From Blasia pusilla (Eukaryota > Marchantiophyta > Marchantiopsida > Blasiales), in assembly GCA_050084515.1 (NCBI GenBank), contig CM114272.1, positions 62,001 to 126,000 of the forward strand: DNA of 64,000 nt, written 5' to 3'. Position numbers and translations under genes: made by a program. The stretch's first letter is position 1; each line of letters opens with the position of its first letter. Shown here piece by piece: positions 34,787-46,227 of this stretch. Under the pieces are notes generated by a model. That model did no database searches. It was not told the DNA's origin and saw only the letters and a list, made by a program, of their open reading frames with translations.

Positions 34787-35208
34787 TGTGAGAAAACAGA
34801 AAGTGACAAAATCACTGAAATCTTTACAAAACTTAGAGATACAAAGTGGCCTAGTCCGTCCGTGCGCTCACAGAAGACCTTCAATGGAACTTCAACATGG
34901 AGATAACTCGACATACAAGAAATGCGCTACCGCTGCGGCTCCCGACTATTTGACTACTCGGGAAAACTAGGGTTTTTACCTATTTTTCTTCATTTCTATT
35001 AATAGAAAAATTTTGCATCAGGATGCCCAGCACCCTGATGCAATATAGGGTTAGATAAACCTAGTAACGCTTCTCCTAAAACCACCTACGTCATATTACT
35101 ATGACTCCTCCGACGTCTAAGTCGGAACCATCAATCTAGGCTTCTCCTCATACAAGGGGGTCGATCAGATTAATGGTGCTTAGAGAAGTGGATGTTGAGT
35201 ATCCAACA
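34787..35208 (-). repeat. Solo LTR of the copia family (same as element D)
   Basis: 422 bp, TG...CA ends, flanked by the perfect duplication AGGTG (34782-34786 and 35209-35213). Its reverse complement matches the LTRs at 47088-47494 and 51607-52047. It splits the element C RT/RNase H reading. Confidence 0.95.
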
Positions 35209-35579
35209 AGGTGCATACTGATGCTAGTGATTTCGCAATTGCAGGAGTGTTGGTGCAAGAAGGGAGACCTGTAGCATACGAAAGCAAGAAGCTTAGCGAC
35301 ACTCAAAGAAGATGGCCTACTCATGAGAAAGAGTTGTTTGCGGTGGTCCATTGTTTGAGGAAGTGGGGTCACTATTTGGGACTTCACAAAACTCGAGTGT
35401 TTACCGATAATATATCGCTCAAGTATTTTGAGACCGAGGATCGAGTGACACCAAAACAAATGCGATGGCATGATACCTTGGCGTTGATGGATGTTGAGTT
35501 GATTCACAAACCAGGTAAAGATAATGTGATTCGAGATGCGTTGAGTCGCAAGGAGGAACACATGCCATCGACGACATAG
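35209..35579 (+). pseudogene. RNase H of element C
   Basis: HTDASDFAIAGVLVQEGRPV, KELFAVVHCLRKWGHYLG and VFTDNISLKYFETED give the Asp-Glu-Asp pattern. It ends in a linker before integrase with a TAG stop at 35577. Confidence 0.85.
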
Positions 35580-35582
35580 GTC

Positions 35583-36449
35583 TTGAGAGCAATGTTCCCT
35601 AAAGAAACAGATCTGGAGAGAAGGATTCGTGAAGGATACATGAAAGACGTTCAAACAGTGGAATACCTGAGGAAGTTGAAGCAGGGTGAGAAGGTGGCCA
35701 ACATAAGTTTGAGGCACGGTTTACTAAGGTTCAAGTTGAGCAGGATCTATGTGGGGCAAGGCAGGATGTGAACCAAGGTGTTAGTGGAATGTCATGACGG
35801 ACCCTTGGCAGGACATAAAGGAGAGAAATCTACCTTGGTTGTTCTATTTAAGCGGTTCTTCTGGCCCAACATGAAAGAGGATGTTGCTCAATATGTAAAG
35901 ACCTGTGTGACCTGCCAAGCGAACAGAGTTTCTTATGATAAGAGACGAGGCCTGGTGCATCCCTTGCCAGTTCCAGAAAGACCCTTGCAAAGTGTGAGTA
36001 TGGATTTCATCACGAGTCTTCGGGAATCTGAGGGATACAACGCTATACTTGTGATTGTGGATCGGTTTAGCAAGTTGGCAAGATTCTTGTCGACTTATAT
36101 GGATTCCGCAATGGCTTATATGACTACGCAATTGTTCCTTGATGGCAGGTGGCGGATTCAGGGTTTGCCGAGGAATATTGTTTCAGATCGAGATCCAAAG
36201 TTTACCAGTGCTTTTTGGAAGCACTTATTAAGAAGGTTTAAGACCAAGTTGAGTTTCAGCACTGCCTTCCATCCACAAACTGACGGGCAGACTGAAAAGG
36301 TAAATTTGATCGTGAATCAGTATTTAAGGAATTATGTGAGTGTGGACCAGCAAGATTGGGTCAAGTGGCTAACCATGGCAGAGTACTGCTACAACTCGAC
36401 CAAGCATTCTGCAACTGGAGAATCTCCGTTTCTCTTGGTGAATGGATGA
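35583..36449 (+). pseudogene. Integrase of element C
   Basis: The zinc-binding H-H-C-C region is readable (HDGPLAGHKG ... CVTCQANR) after a stop at about 35769. The DDE core is VSMDFITSLRESEGYNAILV, VSDRDPKFTSAFW and HPQTDGQTEKVN. It would join element cDNA to target DNA. One stop follows at 36447, with integrase C-terminal sequence continuing. Confidence 0.9.
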
Positions 36450-36527
36450 GAGCGAGAAGGGCCTCTTGACCGAGCCCTTTGGAAGGGTAGTACATTGGCA
36501 CGAACATGACAATCGACGGCAGAAGGT

Positions 36528-37040
36528 TTGTTAGTAGAGATGCGAGAACGGGATGAGCCAGCAAGGCAAAGTCTTGTAAAGGCTCAGATGAGGTACGTTA
36601 AGCATGCTAACAAGAGTCGGCGCCAAGTACGATTCCAAGTTGGCGAGCAAGTGTGGTTGAGTGTGAAGAATCTCACTCTTACGGAAGAGTTGTCTGCAAA
36701 GCTGTCTGCCAAGTATGTTGGACCGTATGTGATAGTGGCAAACCTGTTTGAGGATGTGTATATATTGAGGCTGCCGGACGAGTTCAAGATTCACCCGACC
36801 TTTCATGTGTCATTGTTGAAGAAATATCTTCAAGATAATGGGCGTTTTGAGCGGAGACAAGTGTTGAGACCGCATCCGGTAATTGTGAATGAAGAACCAG
36901 AGTTCGAGGTAGAGACCATCTTGCGTTCGAGGTTTCGGGCCAACAAGTACGAGTACTTGGTTAAATAGAAGGGCTACCATGTGAAGGAGGCAACTTGGAT
37001 TGCGGAGGCACATTTGGAACACGCGCAAGAGTTGTTGTGA
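36528..37040 (+). pseudogene. Integrase C-terminus and chromodomain of element C
   Basis: The GPY/F-type region (KYVGPYVIVANLFEDVYILR, IHPTFHVSLLKKYL) leads into a chromodomain: EPEFEVETILRSRF, YEYLVK, then KGYHVKEATWIAEAHLE. The W expected between YLVK and KGY is an in-frame TAG (36966-36968). Chromodomains in this position define chromoviruses and are thought to steer integration to marked chromatin. Confidence 0.85.
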
Positions 37041-37764
37041 GACTTCAAGCGGACGCAAAAGAAGCACATACGTTAGTACGGGGAGAAGCTAGGGACATGA
37101 CTTATGACCATTGGAATCTTGGGCCGAAGGCTGTTGTAACTAGAACATGCTAGTGTTGCAATAAAGGAATGCATGGATTTGGAGATTCGATGCTAGAGTG
37201 ATTGCAATTTGTACGTGGTAGTGCATGGCTATGAGTCGTTCATCATATGCTTAGGATGTAAGTCAAGAGGAGAGACAAGGATTATTTGAGGAGAGAGCTT
37301 GTATGTGGATAGGCACCTAGAACAGGACCTTGTGTTGGATTACACTCGGGCTTGCCCTAGCGTCGGCGGGGCAGATGAATCTGTCTTGGGGCTTGGGATG
37401 ATCTTACTTGTGGCTACATAAGTAAACTTAGTGACGCGCCTAAGTCGAATACGAGAGCAACCCAATAATAGTACGATTTGTGGACAAGGTAAACACGTGT
37501 GATGTTTACAAGAGTGAGTCAGAAGAGTCTAAGGTTGCACACTTAGTTAGCTTATTTGATAGGTTAGTTCTTCGAAACAAGTCCACGCTTATCAAAGAGG
37601 AGATGCTAATAATTCTAAGTGGTGCAAAGCGACAACTTGAGACTAAGAGGAATTGCGGGTTAGCCACCAGAACGTAATTCTATGTCAAGGGGTAGGCTAC
37701 CCAGGAGACTTGGCATAACAAAGTTTTGCGTTGATGAGGGCATCAACCTCTAAACAGGGGTGAG

Positions 37765-38767
37765 TGTCGCGACCCTCATGACCAAACTAGCGCCAAAGCG
37801 GAACATCAGAACACTAGCGGGCTCACGCTAAGATGGTTTGCGCGTAGGAGTGGTCTCGGAGAAGAGACAAGAGACGAGACGCAAGCGAGGCTTCGCGTTT
37901 CATATGTTGTGGTCGTGACTGAGACACCTGGACCAAACGCGGATCAAGACTTGAGAGGAGTCAAGTCTAGGAAGTGGGTCACCAAAGGAAGGAATCCGGA
38001 TTTGGGACACCATTAGCGTTTGAGAGTTTCCAACTGTATTTATGGCCATGAATTTTAGCACCAAGATGCCTTTGGAACAAGTAAGGGTGTTTTGGAAAGC
38101 TTATGGAAATTCGGTTCAGATGCACTAAAGATTTCTGCAAACGCACAAGTACCGGCTGAGAAACAACTCGAAAACGATTGTAAGTAGAGTCGGGTTGAGG
38201 GCCACAATGAAGGGCCTGACCATCCTTTTCCAAAGGTAGGGGGTATTTGGAGATCCCAAGAAGTACTAGTAAGGGGGAATGTCTCCAAGGGTGCTTGGGA
38301 CTGGAACCCCACTTTGGGCGCCACCGGGCGGCTCAAGGGCATGGAACGGATCGGGAGTTTGGAGTTGGGCTTGAAAACCTAAACCAAGTCTATTGAGGCG
38401 ATTTTAGACATCCCTCTTGGATTCCAACCCGAGACTCAATTACTTGGGTCCCGGTTAGGAACTCGCACGAGGGTCGTCGAAGAGTTGGGACCGCTAGGCG
38501 CGGAGTTGCCGTTTTAGGTTCCTGGACTAACCAGAAAGTCTGTTCCAAATCTTGAAGGACTTGCCATGTTGGGGACCTAGGAAGTAAGGAAGGTTGAGCT
38601 TGATGAGAGGCCGAGTTGAGGACTCGGTGGGTTGGAACGCCGTCTGATCCAGACCCGACTAACGAGAGTGCGTGTTTGGGGTGCAGATCAGCGATGAGAG
38701 CGTGTCATGTTGAACGTACGCTTTCGCAATACTAGAGATTGACGTTCAAGGGAGTAGGCGCACGACA
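37765..38767 (+). repeat. 3' LTR of element C
   Basis: About 1,003 bp, TGTCGCGACC to CGCACGACA, preceded by a purine tract (AACAGGGGTGAG) fitting a plus-strand primer. Homologous to the LTR at 14388-15414. Confidence 0.95.
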
Positions 38768-39109
38768 CACAAGGCTAATTAACCCAAAAAAATGGCTAGT
38801 ATGAATGTGTTTGGGTGCAAATTAGGAAGGAAGATTTGACCTGTTGAACGAAACCTTCTACAACATACAAGATCAAAGTTCAAGGGAGTACATACTTGAG
38901 AATATCAATCCCTTCCAATTATACACACAATATCTAAAGATTGATATTCTAAAATGGTAAAATATGGATTCCATAAGATTAAGTGATTCACTTAGTACGT
39001 ACATTGGTGTTGGCAAAACCTCATGATACAACCATGGTTGTTCATCTACCATCAAAATAAAAATTTAGAAGGGGTACAATGAAGGGTATTATTTGATGCA
39101 AATATGAAA

Positions 39110-40650
39110 AGAAGTGAAGGCTTGTATGAGGAGTTGTCTCATTTGTCAACAAGTCAAGACTAGTAATCCAAAATAACGAGATGACTTTGATTGATTGATA
39201 TCAACACCTCAAAAATGATAGGAATAAGTTAGCATGGATCTTGTCTTTAAATTCTCATGCATAACCATTGGCTATAACTCTATTGAAGTCTTTATAGATA
39301 GGCTAAGCAAGATTATGCGTATTTGTCCAACTAAGAAAAGAGTTACATCACCACAATTGGCTAGGATCTAGTTAGACATAGTCTTTGTTTATCATGGTGT
39401 TTCTAAAATTCTTATAACATGTAGAGAGACTTTCATATGAATACACATCATCACCAACATATATCACTTATGATGCACCCAAGTGTAAGATCTATCTAAC
39501 CATGAATCAGAACACATCAATTTATGAACGACTTAACAAATCCCAACATAAAATCAGTTATGAAATCAACATCCTTCATCCAAGCATCCATTTAATGATA
39601 CACATTATTGTAGAATAAGAGTCAATGTGCATTAAACTCTCAATGCACATTGACTCTTATTGCTCAAGAGAAGCCCCGCTCAATACAAGAACATAGTTGC
39701 ATCGCATCGTAGGTCCCAATAAGGATTTGATGTAAGGAAGATGAACTCCAAAAGAGTGTCATCATGAGTATACCCCCCATGGCAGCTCCACGGGTGATAT
39801 GTGCATACAGGTAACCTCCTCCTAACATCTCACAAAAGATTGGAGTACACATGCACTCCCAATCTAACCAAGTGTCATCATACGATAGCAAGGCTCCTCA
39901 CAAGAGGATATCCTTTATGCATGGCACACCTCGCTTGGCCTTATGGGTCCAAGTATAATAATCAATCATACATGCCCTTTTAATGTACTATTCATATGCA
40001 TAACCGTAAAAGTGACCTATATACATAGGTCACCTCCAATGTAGAAAGTCAATATAACCTCTTGAGGGGAACTACAAAGGACCCCTTAACCCTTAAGGCC
40101 TTGACATAATCTCGTCCTAACACTTCCACCAAGGCAACACTCTTCTTCTTGGTATATGGCAAGCATCCCCTCATACCTTCTAGCCTAACTCACTTGGGCG
40201 AATCTTCGAGATCATCAACGAAAGAAATTTTTAATGAGTATGAGTTTGTGGATTAAATTTAGCATGAAGTAGAACTTGCTAAGGAGAAATTGGCCACTAT
40301 TCAAAATCAACAAAAGAAAATGTCGATGCTCATGATCAAGAAATGGAATTCAATGAAAAAGATCAATTGTGGTTATCTAACACAAATGTGTCATTGGTAG
40401 ATATCCGAAAGTTCTAACACCCTTATATTAGATATTTCACTATACAAATTTGCATCCGCAAACTTATGTCCATTTTCTAAAATGAACCCGAGCAACCTCC
40501 AGTTTGTTACGGCCACTCATTCTCTATCCCGAGGAGGGTCCTATTGCGGAACTTGAGAAAGATCCTACTGCGGAAATGGATAATCGTATTGTTTCGGGAA
40601 CGCATCTCAAAGATGAGAAGACATGGGAAAATGAGGAGTACATTCTCCCG
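39110..40650 (+). pseudogene. Decayed gypsy integrase/chromodomain fragment
   Basis: At 39110-39440 the reading shows SCLICQQVK, then SMDLVFKF, then YNSIEVFIDRLSKIMRICPT and YHGVSKILI, a gypsy integrase zinc finger and core start. At about 40320-40480 it reads DQEMEFNEKDQLWLSNTNVS, the integrase C-terminal region. Near 40570-40640 HLKDEKTWENEEYI resembles the end of a chromodomain. The parts are separated by non-coding sequence and stops. Older than elements C and D by its decay. Confidence 0.6.
39614..39661. repeat. Perfect hairpin, 20-bp arms
   Basis: Arms 39614-39633 and 39642-39661 are exact reverse complements (AATAAGAGTCAATGTGCATT), separated by 8 bases. Confidence 0.95.
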
Positions 40651-40785
40651 ACCTGAATTGTCTTTCGGTTCCAACTTTTCTCCAGAGTGCTTTCATCTCA
40701 CCCGCACCTCCTCCAGCTCCGGGTCCTCACCTACGTTATCAAATCTGGCGCTAAACCTTTTCCATTCGGACATTGTACCTTCCAT

Positions 40786-43700
40786 TTACCTGCTGCTGCG
40801 GTCGAAATGTGAGCGAAGGCCAATCCATCCTTTGTAGTAGTCTAAATCTCGCTTTGGCGAGTTGAGGGACCAGGATGTGACTCGAGGGATGAGACAAGAC
40901 TCGAACATAAAAGCTAGCGTATCGTTTGCAATCTTGGCTGGCTTTGATTCCTCCGTAGTCGAAATAGCTTTCTGAACAACAATCAGACAAGAAAAATGTT
41001 TAGGCGTGTTAACCAACAAGAGATAAGACAAAGACCACTTCGTGCTTAGAGTGGGCGATTCGAAAGCCCCAGGAGCAAGAAATCAACAATGAAGAATAAA
41101 ATAAAATAAGAGGAAAGCGAATGCTGTCTAACGAGGAAGCTCATAAATTAGTACCATTGTCGGATAATCCCAAGTAAAACAGGAGTGATGTCAACTTCCA
41201 AAAACCCAGGACCTACAGGTAACTGTCACATAAGTCTAGTCACTAACAGTTATGCTTTGAAACAGGCCTTTGAAGTAAGGCGGAGTAGTTTGTGAGGATA
41301 TTGCGCAGCAATAGTCTGACCTCATATGTAGGTGTATCTACACCGTGTGGACTCATACAGTTGTGCAAACTCGCACCTCCCGGAAGAAATCCGTCTGCCT
41401 TCCCCTGCAATACAAACCAGTAACTTGCTCTAAGCATAACCACGCGTGAAACTCGGTTCATTTTCATGACGAAGGCCAATAGTAATAGCCTATAGGTGGA
41501 TCTGCTGGAGAATTACCAAGGTTTGACTTCTCAGGTTGCTCGTGACTTGTGAAAGTCAGGTAATCAAAAGTGTTCCAGGAGAGGATCGCGTTCGGAATCT
41601 GAAGCAACTCTACTTAAAGCTACTGAAACGGTTGCGAAGTTTTATTTCATGGTCTACGTCATCCGATAAGTAAAATTATGGCGGGAGTATCATTCCCCCA
41701 CTTGATGGTCTTCCAGTGTGTGTTTGACAATCAACTATTAGTGAATTTGAACATGGAAAAAGCTGGTCAGCAGAGAACAAGACCTTCATACCTCATAAGC
41801 ACCATAGATTAGACCCATGAACTCGCTCATGCAGTTGCGGTGAAAATATGGTGGCCGGAAGGTATGCTCTGCCACCAACCAACGTGGTGGGAACACTACC
41901 AGATCCACTACTGCCACTCCTGGTCTCTCTGAGGGCACGGTCAACACTGCATCAACAATAGATTTTCCATGTAAGCGACTGCTGACAACACGAGACAGTG
42001 GTGAAGCTGGCACGGAGATAGTTGCAACCTCTTCAGGAAATGCATTGTTCTATTTGTTTGGTAGCCGAAAACTAGAAAGTTTGCATCGACTGTAAAGTTT
42101 GACTTCTAAATTGGATTTCCCAAGTCATGCATGTTCGGGTCAATAGAGTAATGAAGTAGTACTGCAGTGGTGGAAATGATTGAACGAGGTCCAAACCTGT
42201 ATTGATGGAAGGATCCGCATGGTCAAATAGCACTGTATTGAAAGGGCAAAATTTTCTTAAATCGTACTGCACATCCAGCCAGCCGGACTAGTTTAAAACC
42301 GAGGACGGTATGGTTTATACTAGCGCGGTTGCGATTCTCGTTCCTTCAGCGAGCCTCGGTACAAATAACACAAGGTGTCGAAAATGCTTGCCATCTTATT
42401 ATTGTCGAATTCCTTTCTTAGGAAAGGAATTGGACAATAATAAGAAAGGAATTCGACAATAATAAGATGGAAACACGGTGAAGATATACCCAAAAGACTA
42501 ATTCATCCAGAAATACCTTGTAGGGTGCATAGTTTCCTTGCCAGGCGACCACATTGAAAGGGGAGAAGTCTTGTTTGCTCTCGAATAATTGTCCTCCGAA
42601 CTTGTGAATGATTGTGAATCCATGAACAGCTCTTTCCTCGAACCATGAGACAGGTGTAAGGAAATCCCTCGGTTCCGCTAAGCCATTGGCACCTGAACAA
42701 CGCAGCGTACTTCTTTAACATTTGCCGCGAGTTATAATGACTGTTTGATACTCGAGTGAAAGCTGAAGTTTGAATGAAAGGCTATGTTATAAAATTTCTT
42801 TGAATCTCTGGTGCACAGATAACCCATCCAATAATGATCAGAAACGTGTACCTATAGGTCCCAGATCTGGAAGCTGGAAATGGCCACTAAAAACTTCCAC
42901 AATATACCCTCGAGAAGGTCCATCTGGCAGGTCGATTGCGAAGCGGAAGCCATGAGGCAGTACGACCACTTCTCCTGGAACCACTTGCAGTCTTCCACAC
43001 TCTGTTGTAATCCATAACTCTGCCGAAAAAGGCTGCGAGTGAGAACGCGAAAGAGAGCTGCAAATACTTTTGAAGGCAAATTTTATTCCACTTTCATCGA
43101 CACTAGTTCAACAGTCGTTAAAGAGGTGTTCGGGGGAGACACCACTTGTCATATACCATCGAAACCCAACCCCGCTCATTTTTGCCCTCGCTCCATACCG
43201 CTTCCTAGAGTTGAAAGAATTCGAGCTTTCATCTAACGATTGTAAGGACCGTGGTTCAATGTTGGTGAGCCAACGGCGGTGTACTAGCTTGTTTAAAGCC
43301 AAACTCACGACCCTCAACGCTATGCCACATGGCCCTTAAGACGAAGAACACAAAAGTCTGAAAGCATGAGAACGTGAAGTGACGAATCATGGGGAGTTTG
43401 GACGGCACTTTCGAAAACAGATTCCTCCTTCAATGCTAGAAAACGTGATTTTACTATAGATGTAATGAGCCATCTAACTTACTTCCTTCTTGCGGGACGA
43501 TGAGAAAGTCACCATCCGCATTTGCCATAGCACAATTCTCCATGGATGCGTTGGCTGCATACCTGAGGAGTGGAGGACGGACACTGATTAGCAAGATACA
43601 TGATGTTGCAATACTAGCATCAGTGAAGTTTCCAACCCAAACCTTGCGGTGCAAAAAGTTTTCTGATGATTTAGACACGGTGACAAAAAAAGAAAATTCC

Positions 43701-44666
43701 TAGTCGCAGGATACGCGCGCAGAAAGAAGTCTTACGTGTGGATACCGTAACCATGTCGCAGAAAAGAACTGCCCGCTCCGCAAACAGTAGACAATCCGTC
43801 TATAAAGTCTATCTTCTCCTCAGGAATGTCCACAGGTTTCCAGCGTAGTTGTGTAGGGGTCACACCACAAACCGACGAATCATTGAAATCACTCACAAGC
43901 CATTTGTGCTGCGGTTGCCGAGGAGAGAAAGGTTCATGAGTCACGGAGGGCCTTATGCGATAGAGCCAACTGAAAACCCGACATTTGGCCAGTGAGAACC
44001 TCTCGAGAAAAAATTGAGATGCAATCAGACGACCAGGAGAGGACATCCCACACATTATGTAAGCAGAAGAGAGGACGCTCACGCCAGCCTTTTAAGAGAA
44101 TTAAATTCGAATTTATAACGACGAGCCATCCGAATGAATGATTCACATCATCAAGAAAAAAAATTTCCACTGAAACTTCAACATGGATAATTTACCACGG
44201 ACGTTCTGTGATCTGATTAGAACGTCTGTGAATTGAGCAGTAGAATTGATCTACTGCTCAATTCACAGCAGTACTGATTATCACATTGCCCCGATTCCAA
44301 GGTGAAAGCAGTTTCAGAAATGCACATTCCAAACTAAAAACAACCACACGACCGACAAGAAGAGTGAGATATCAACAGTAATCGAGGATTTTTTACAAAC
44401 CTTCTCTGATTGAGCTTCCGTGGGACTGTGAACGCAGTTCCAGATATTTGCTCTGCATAAAGGCCGTAGGGACATTTCAGGGGACTATTTTGCCCTTCAG
44501 GCAAAGCTCCCTCCAAAGCTTCAGATGTGAAGTAATTTCCGAAACCCCTTAGATATTCAAGATTTTCAAAATCAGAGCACTTTTCCTCTCCTCCCTTACA
44601 AATCAATTCCTCGACCGGGCCTCCTCCCGGCACCTGCTTGGCGCCATGTTCTGTAGATTGCTCCAT
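40786..44666 (-). CDS. HGD: Homogentisate 1,2-dioxygenase
   Basis: Opens the ring of homogentisate to maleylacetoacetate using Fe(II) and O2 in tyrosine catabolism, competing with tocopherol/plastoquinone synthesis for the same substrate. Nine exons on the minus strand: 44401-44666, 43736-43969, 43483-43562, 42852-43019, 42517-42692, 42197-42266, 41792-41946, 41321-41404 and 40786-40971. All are GT-AG with matching phases, giving 472 residues. The iron ligands are His367, Glu373 (HRNCMSEF) and His403 (SPHGVD). The active-site His324 (FDHADPS) is present. Residue 301 is Gln in AWQGNY where the human enzyme has His. The N-terminus ([16 protein letters not shown]) has no targeting signal, so it is probably cytosolic. 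The gene appears intact. Introns 1 and 5 contain long perfect hairpins. Confidence 0.95.
42391..42470. repeat. Perfect hairpin, 30-bp arms, in HGD intron 5
   Basis: Arms 42391-42420 and 42441-42470 are exact reverse complements. The 20-base loop is itself a partial, imperfect copy of the right arm, so alternative folds exist. Confidence 0.95.
44226..44268. repeat. Perfect hairpin, 19-bp arms, in HGD intron 1
   Basis: Arms 44226-44244 and 44250-44268 (CTGTGAATTGAGCAGTAGA and its reverse complement) with a 5-base loop ATTGA. Confidence 0.95.
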
Positions 44667-45830
44667 TGTCCAGGTTCCAGAATTCGATATTGCGGTGGGG
44701 AGCGCTCCACGGATGAAGGGCGTCCAAGCGATCGTTCACTTGTGCCACTAAAATCCGCGAAGATAGTTCCGCTGGCGCGAGGAGAAGATGGGAATTTCTT
44801 TCAATTGTGCATGAGATCCACGAAAATTCAGGTTCCAGCTCGAAGGCGCAATGAGACCAGATCCAATGATTGGAATCAATAACAGGATCTCGGGGCTTGT
44901 TTTCGCTACACAGTATCTTCGGGTGCTGCTCCCAAGCTGCCTCCTATGCATCCACAACACGCGGGATCTATCTCCTCCCTCCGCTTCCTTTCGCCACTTG
45001 GAATTTTACTTCCGTCGCTCCAGACGAACCGTGTGGCGCTTTTATTTTACTACAAGGACGACTCGATAGCTTCCGATACGACTCGACTATTCAGCAATTT
45101 ACGAACTGTAAACCTCCCAGTTCCATACTGCCTACGGCGTTACATTGTACGTATCTACTACTGAACTACCCTCACAGGCCTAGATGCAGCCCTTTCTCCG
45201 CGTCCGACGGTCCCGCCGTTCGGACTCTACGGTTTTGCCTTCCGCTTCTTCTGTTCCTCGGAAGATCCTCTGCGGAGTCAGAAGTCCTCCGTCCGGCTCT
45301 CGTCCTGACGATTCGCTGGAGGACGCCGTGATGAGAGAGAGAGGGAGGGAGGGGATGGCGCTCTCCAGCTTCCATGAGTGTGTTTTGTTGCAGAGGGATG
45401 AGCAAAGCAAGTAGGGAAAGATCGCTGGCAGGTCCTGATTCGAGACATCCACGTCATGGGGCAGGGCATGCCATCTGCCACGACGAACCTTCGGGAGCAC
45501 GTTCGCGTGGATGCGTTTGTGATTTGACTGAGTGACTCGGCGCCTATGCTCCACGTCAGTGTCCGCGTGGACTGGCCAATCCCGGGTGGACAGCGGAACC
45601 CAGGTTACCCGACGCAACGCACAAGCCTTGGAATCGGAGTAGAGGAGAGTAAAGTAAAGTAAAGCACTGGAGTCTCTGTCCATCGCGGCGAACGAGACCG
45701 GAGCAGAATACAGTAAGCAACCCATGAGTTCCATGGGAGCAAGGCAAGGACCACGTGGCAGTTTCATGGGAGCAGGGCAAGGACCACATGGCGGACTGGT
45801 CCTTGTTCCAACTTCTTTTTGTCATAGCAT
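44667..45830 (-). promoter_or_regulatory. HGD upstream region with ACGT-core motifs and a 33-bp tandem repeat
   Basis: GC-rich sequence upstream of the minus-strand HGD start. It contains CCACGTCA motifs (near 45450 and 45551) and a G-box CACGTG (45752-45757). The G-box lies in the first of two direct 33-bp repeats (45732-45764, 45765-45797); in the second the same site is CACATG. Such motifs bind bZIP/bHLH factors. Open frames here are long only because of base composition, and I see no gene. Confidence 0.4.
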
Positions 45831-46227
45831 TTCCCGTATCCGACTGGGTCCCGTGCCCTAAACCCTAAAAACCCGTGGCAGGCACCTTTTTAATATTCAT
45901 TTTATTATAAAAAAAAATCTCACATGTGGGATAGAAGAGTTTTTTATTTATATTTAAAAGAATAGTATTATAAAATTATTAAACACTCGTGTGAAATAAT
46001 AAGTGGAATGGATAATTTAAAAGACGAGAAAAAAAAAAGACACGTAGCGCTGAAACTAGTTAAAAGTTTTATGTATTTGCAATATTTTTCTTCATATCTC
46101 AAAGCTTGGGAAGTATGAATTTTGTGAAAAAGTGTTTAAATTTCACAAGAAATGACAATATAATAATATAAATATAACTACAACAATAGATTAAGAGGAA
46201 ATTGAAAAACATAATCCATGAAGAGCA
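45830..46227. other. AT-rich spacer
   Basis: No gene or repeat recognised; ends at the truncated left edge of element E. Confidence 0.5.

Larger units (their letters stand above)
31898..38767 (+). mobile_element. Ty3/gypsy chromovirus with target-site duplication (element C)
   Basis: It is bounded by a perfect 5-bp duplication CACAA (31893-31897 and 38768-38772). It starts TGTCGCGACC and ends CGCACGACA. Order: 5' LTR remnant, PBS (31984-31995), gag, protease, RT, RNase H, integrase, chromodomain, 3' LTR. It is the same family as element A. Stops and frameshifts inactivate it, and a solo copia-type LTR lies in it at 34787-35208. Confidence 0.95.

Noticed and set aside
45172-45767. 195-residue minus-strand open frame upstream of HGD
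   Set aside because: GC-rich promoter-like DNA, arginine-rich low-information translation, no motif and competing frames on both strands.
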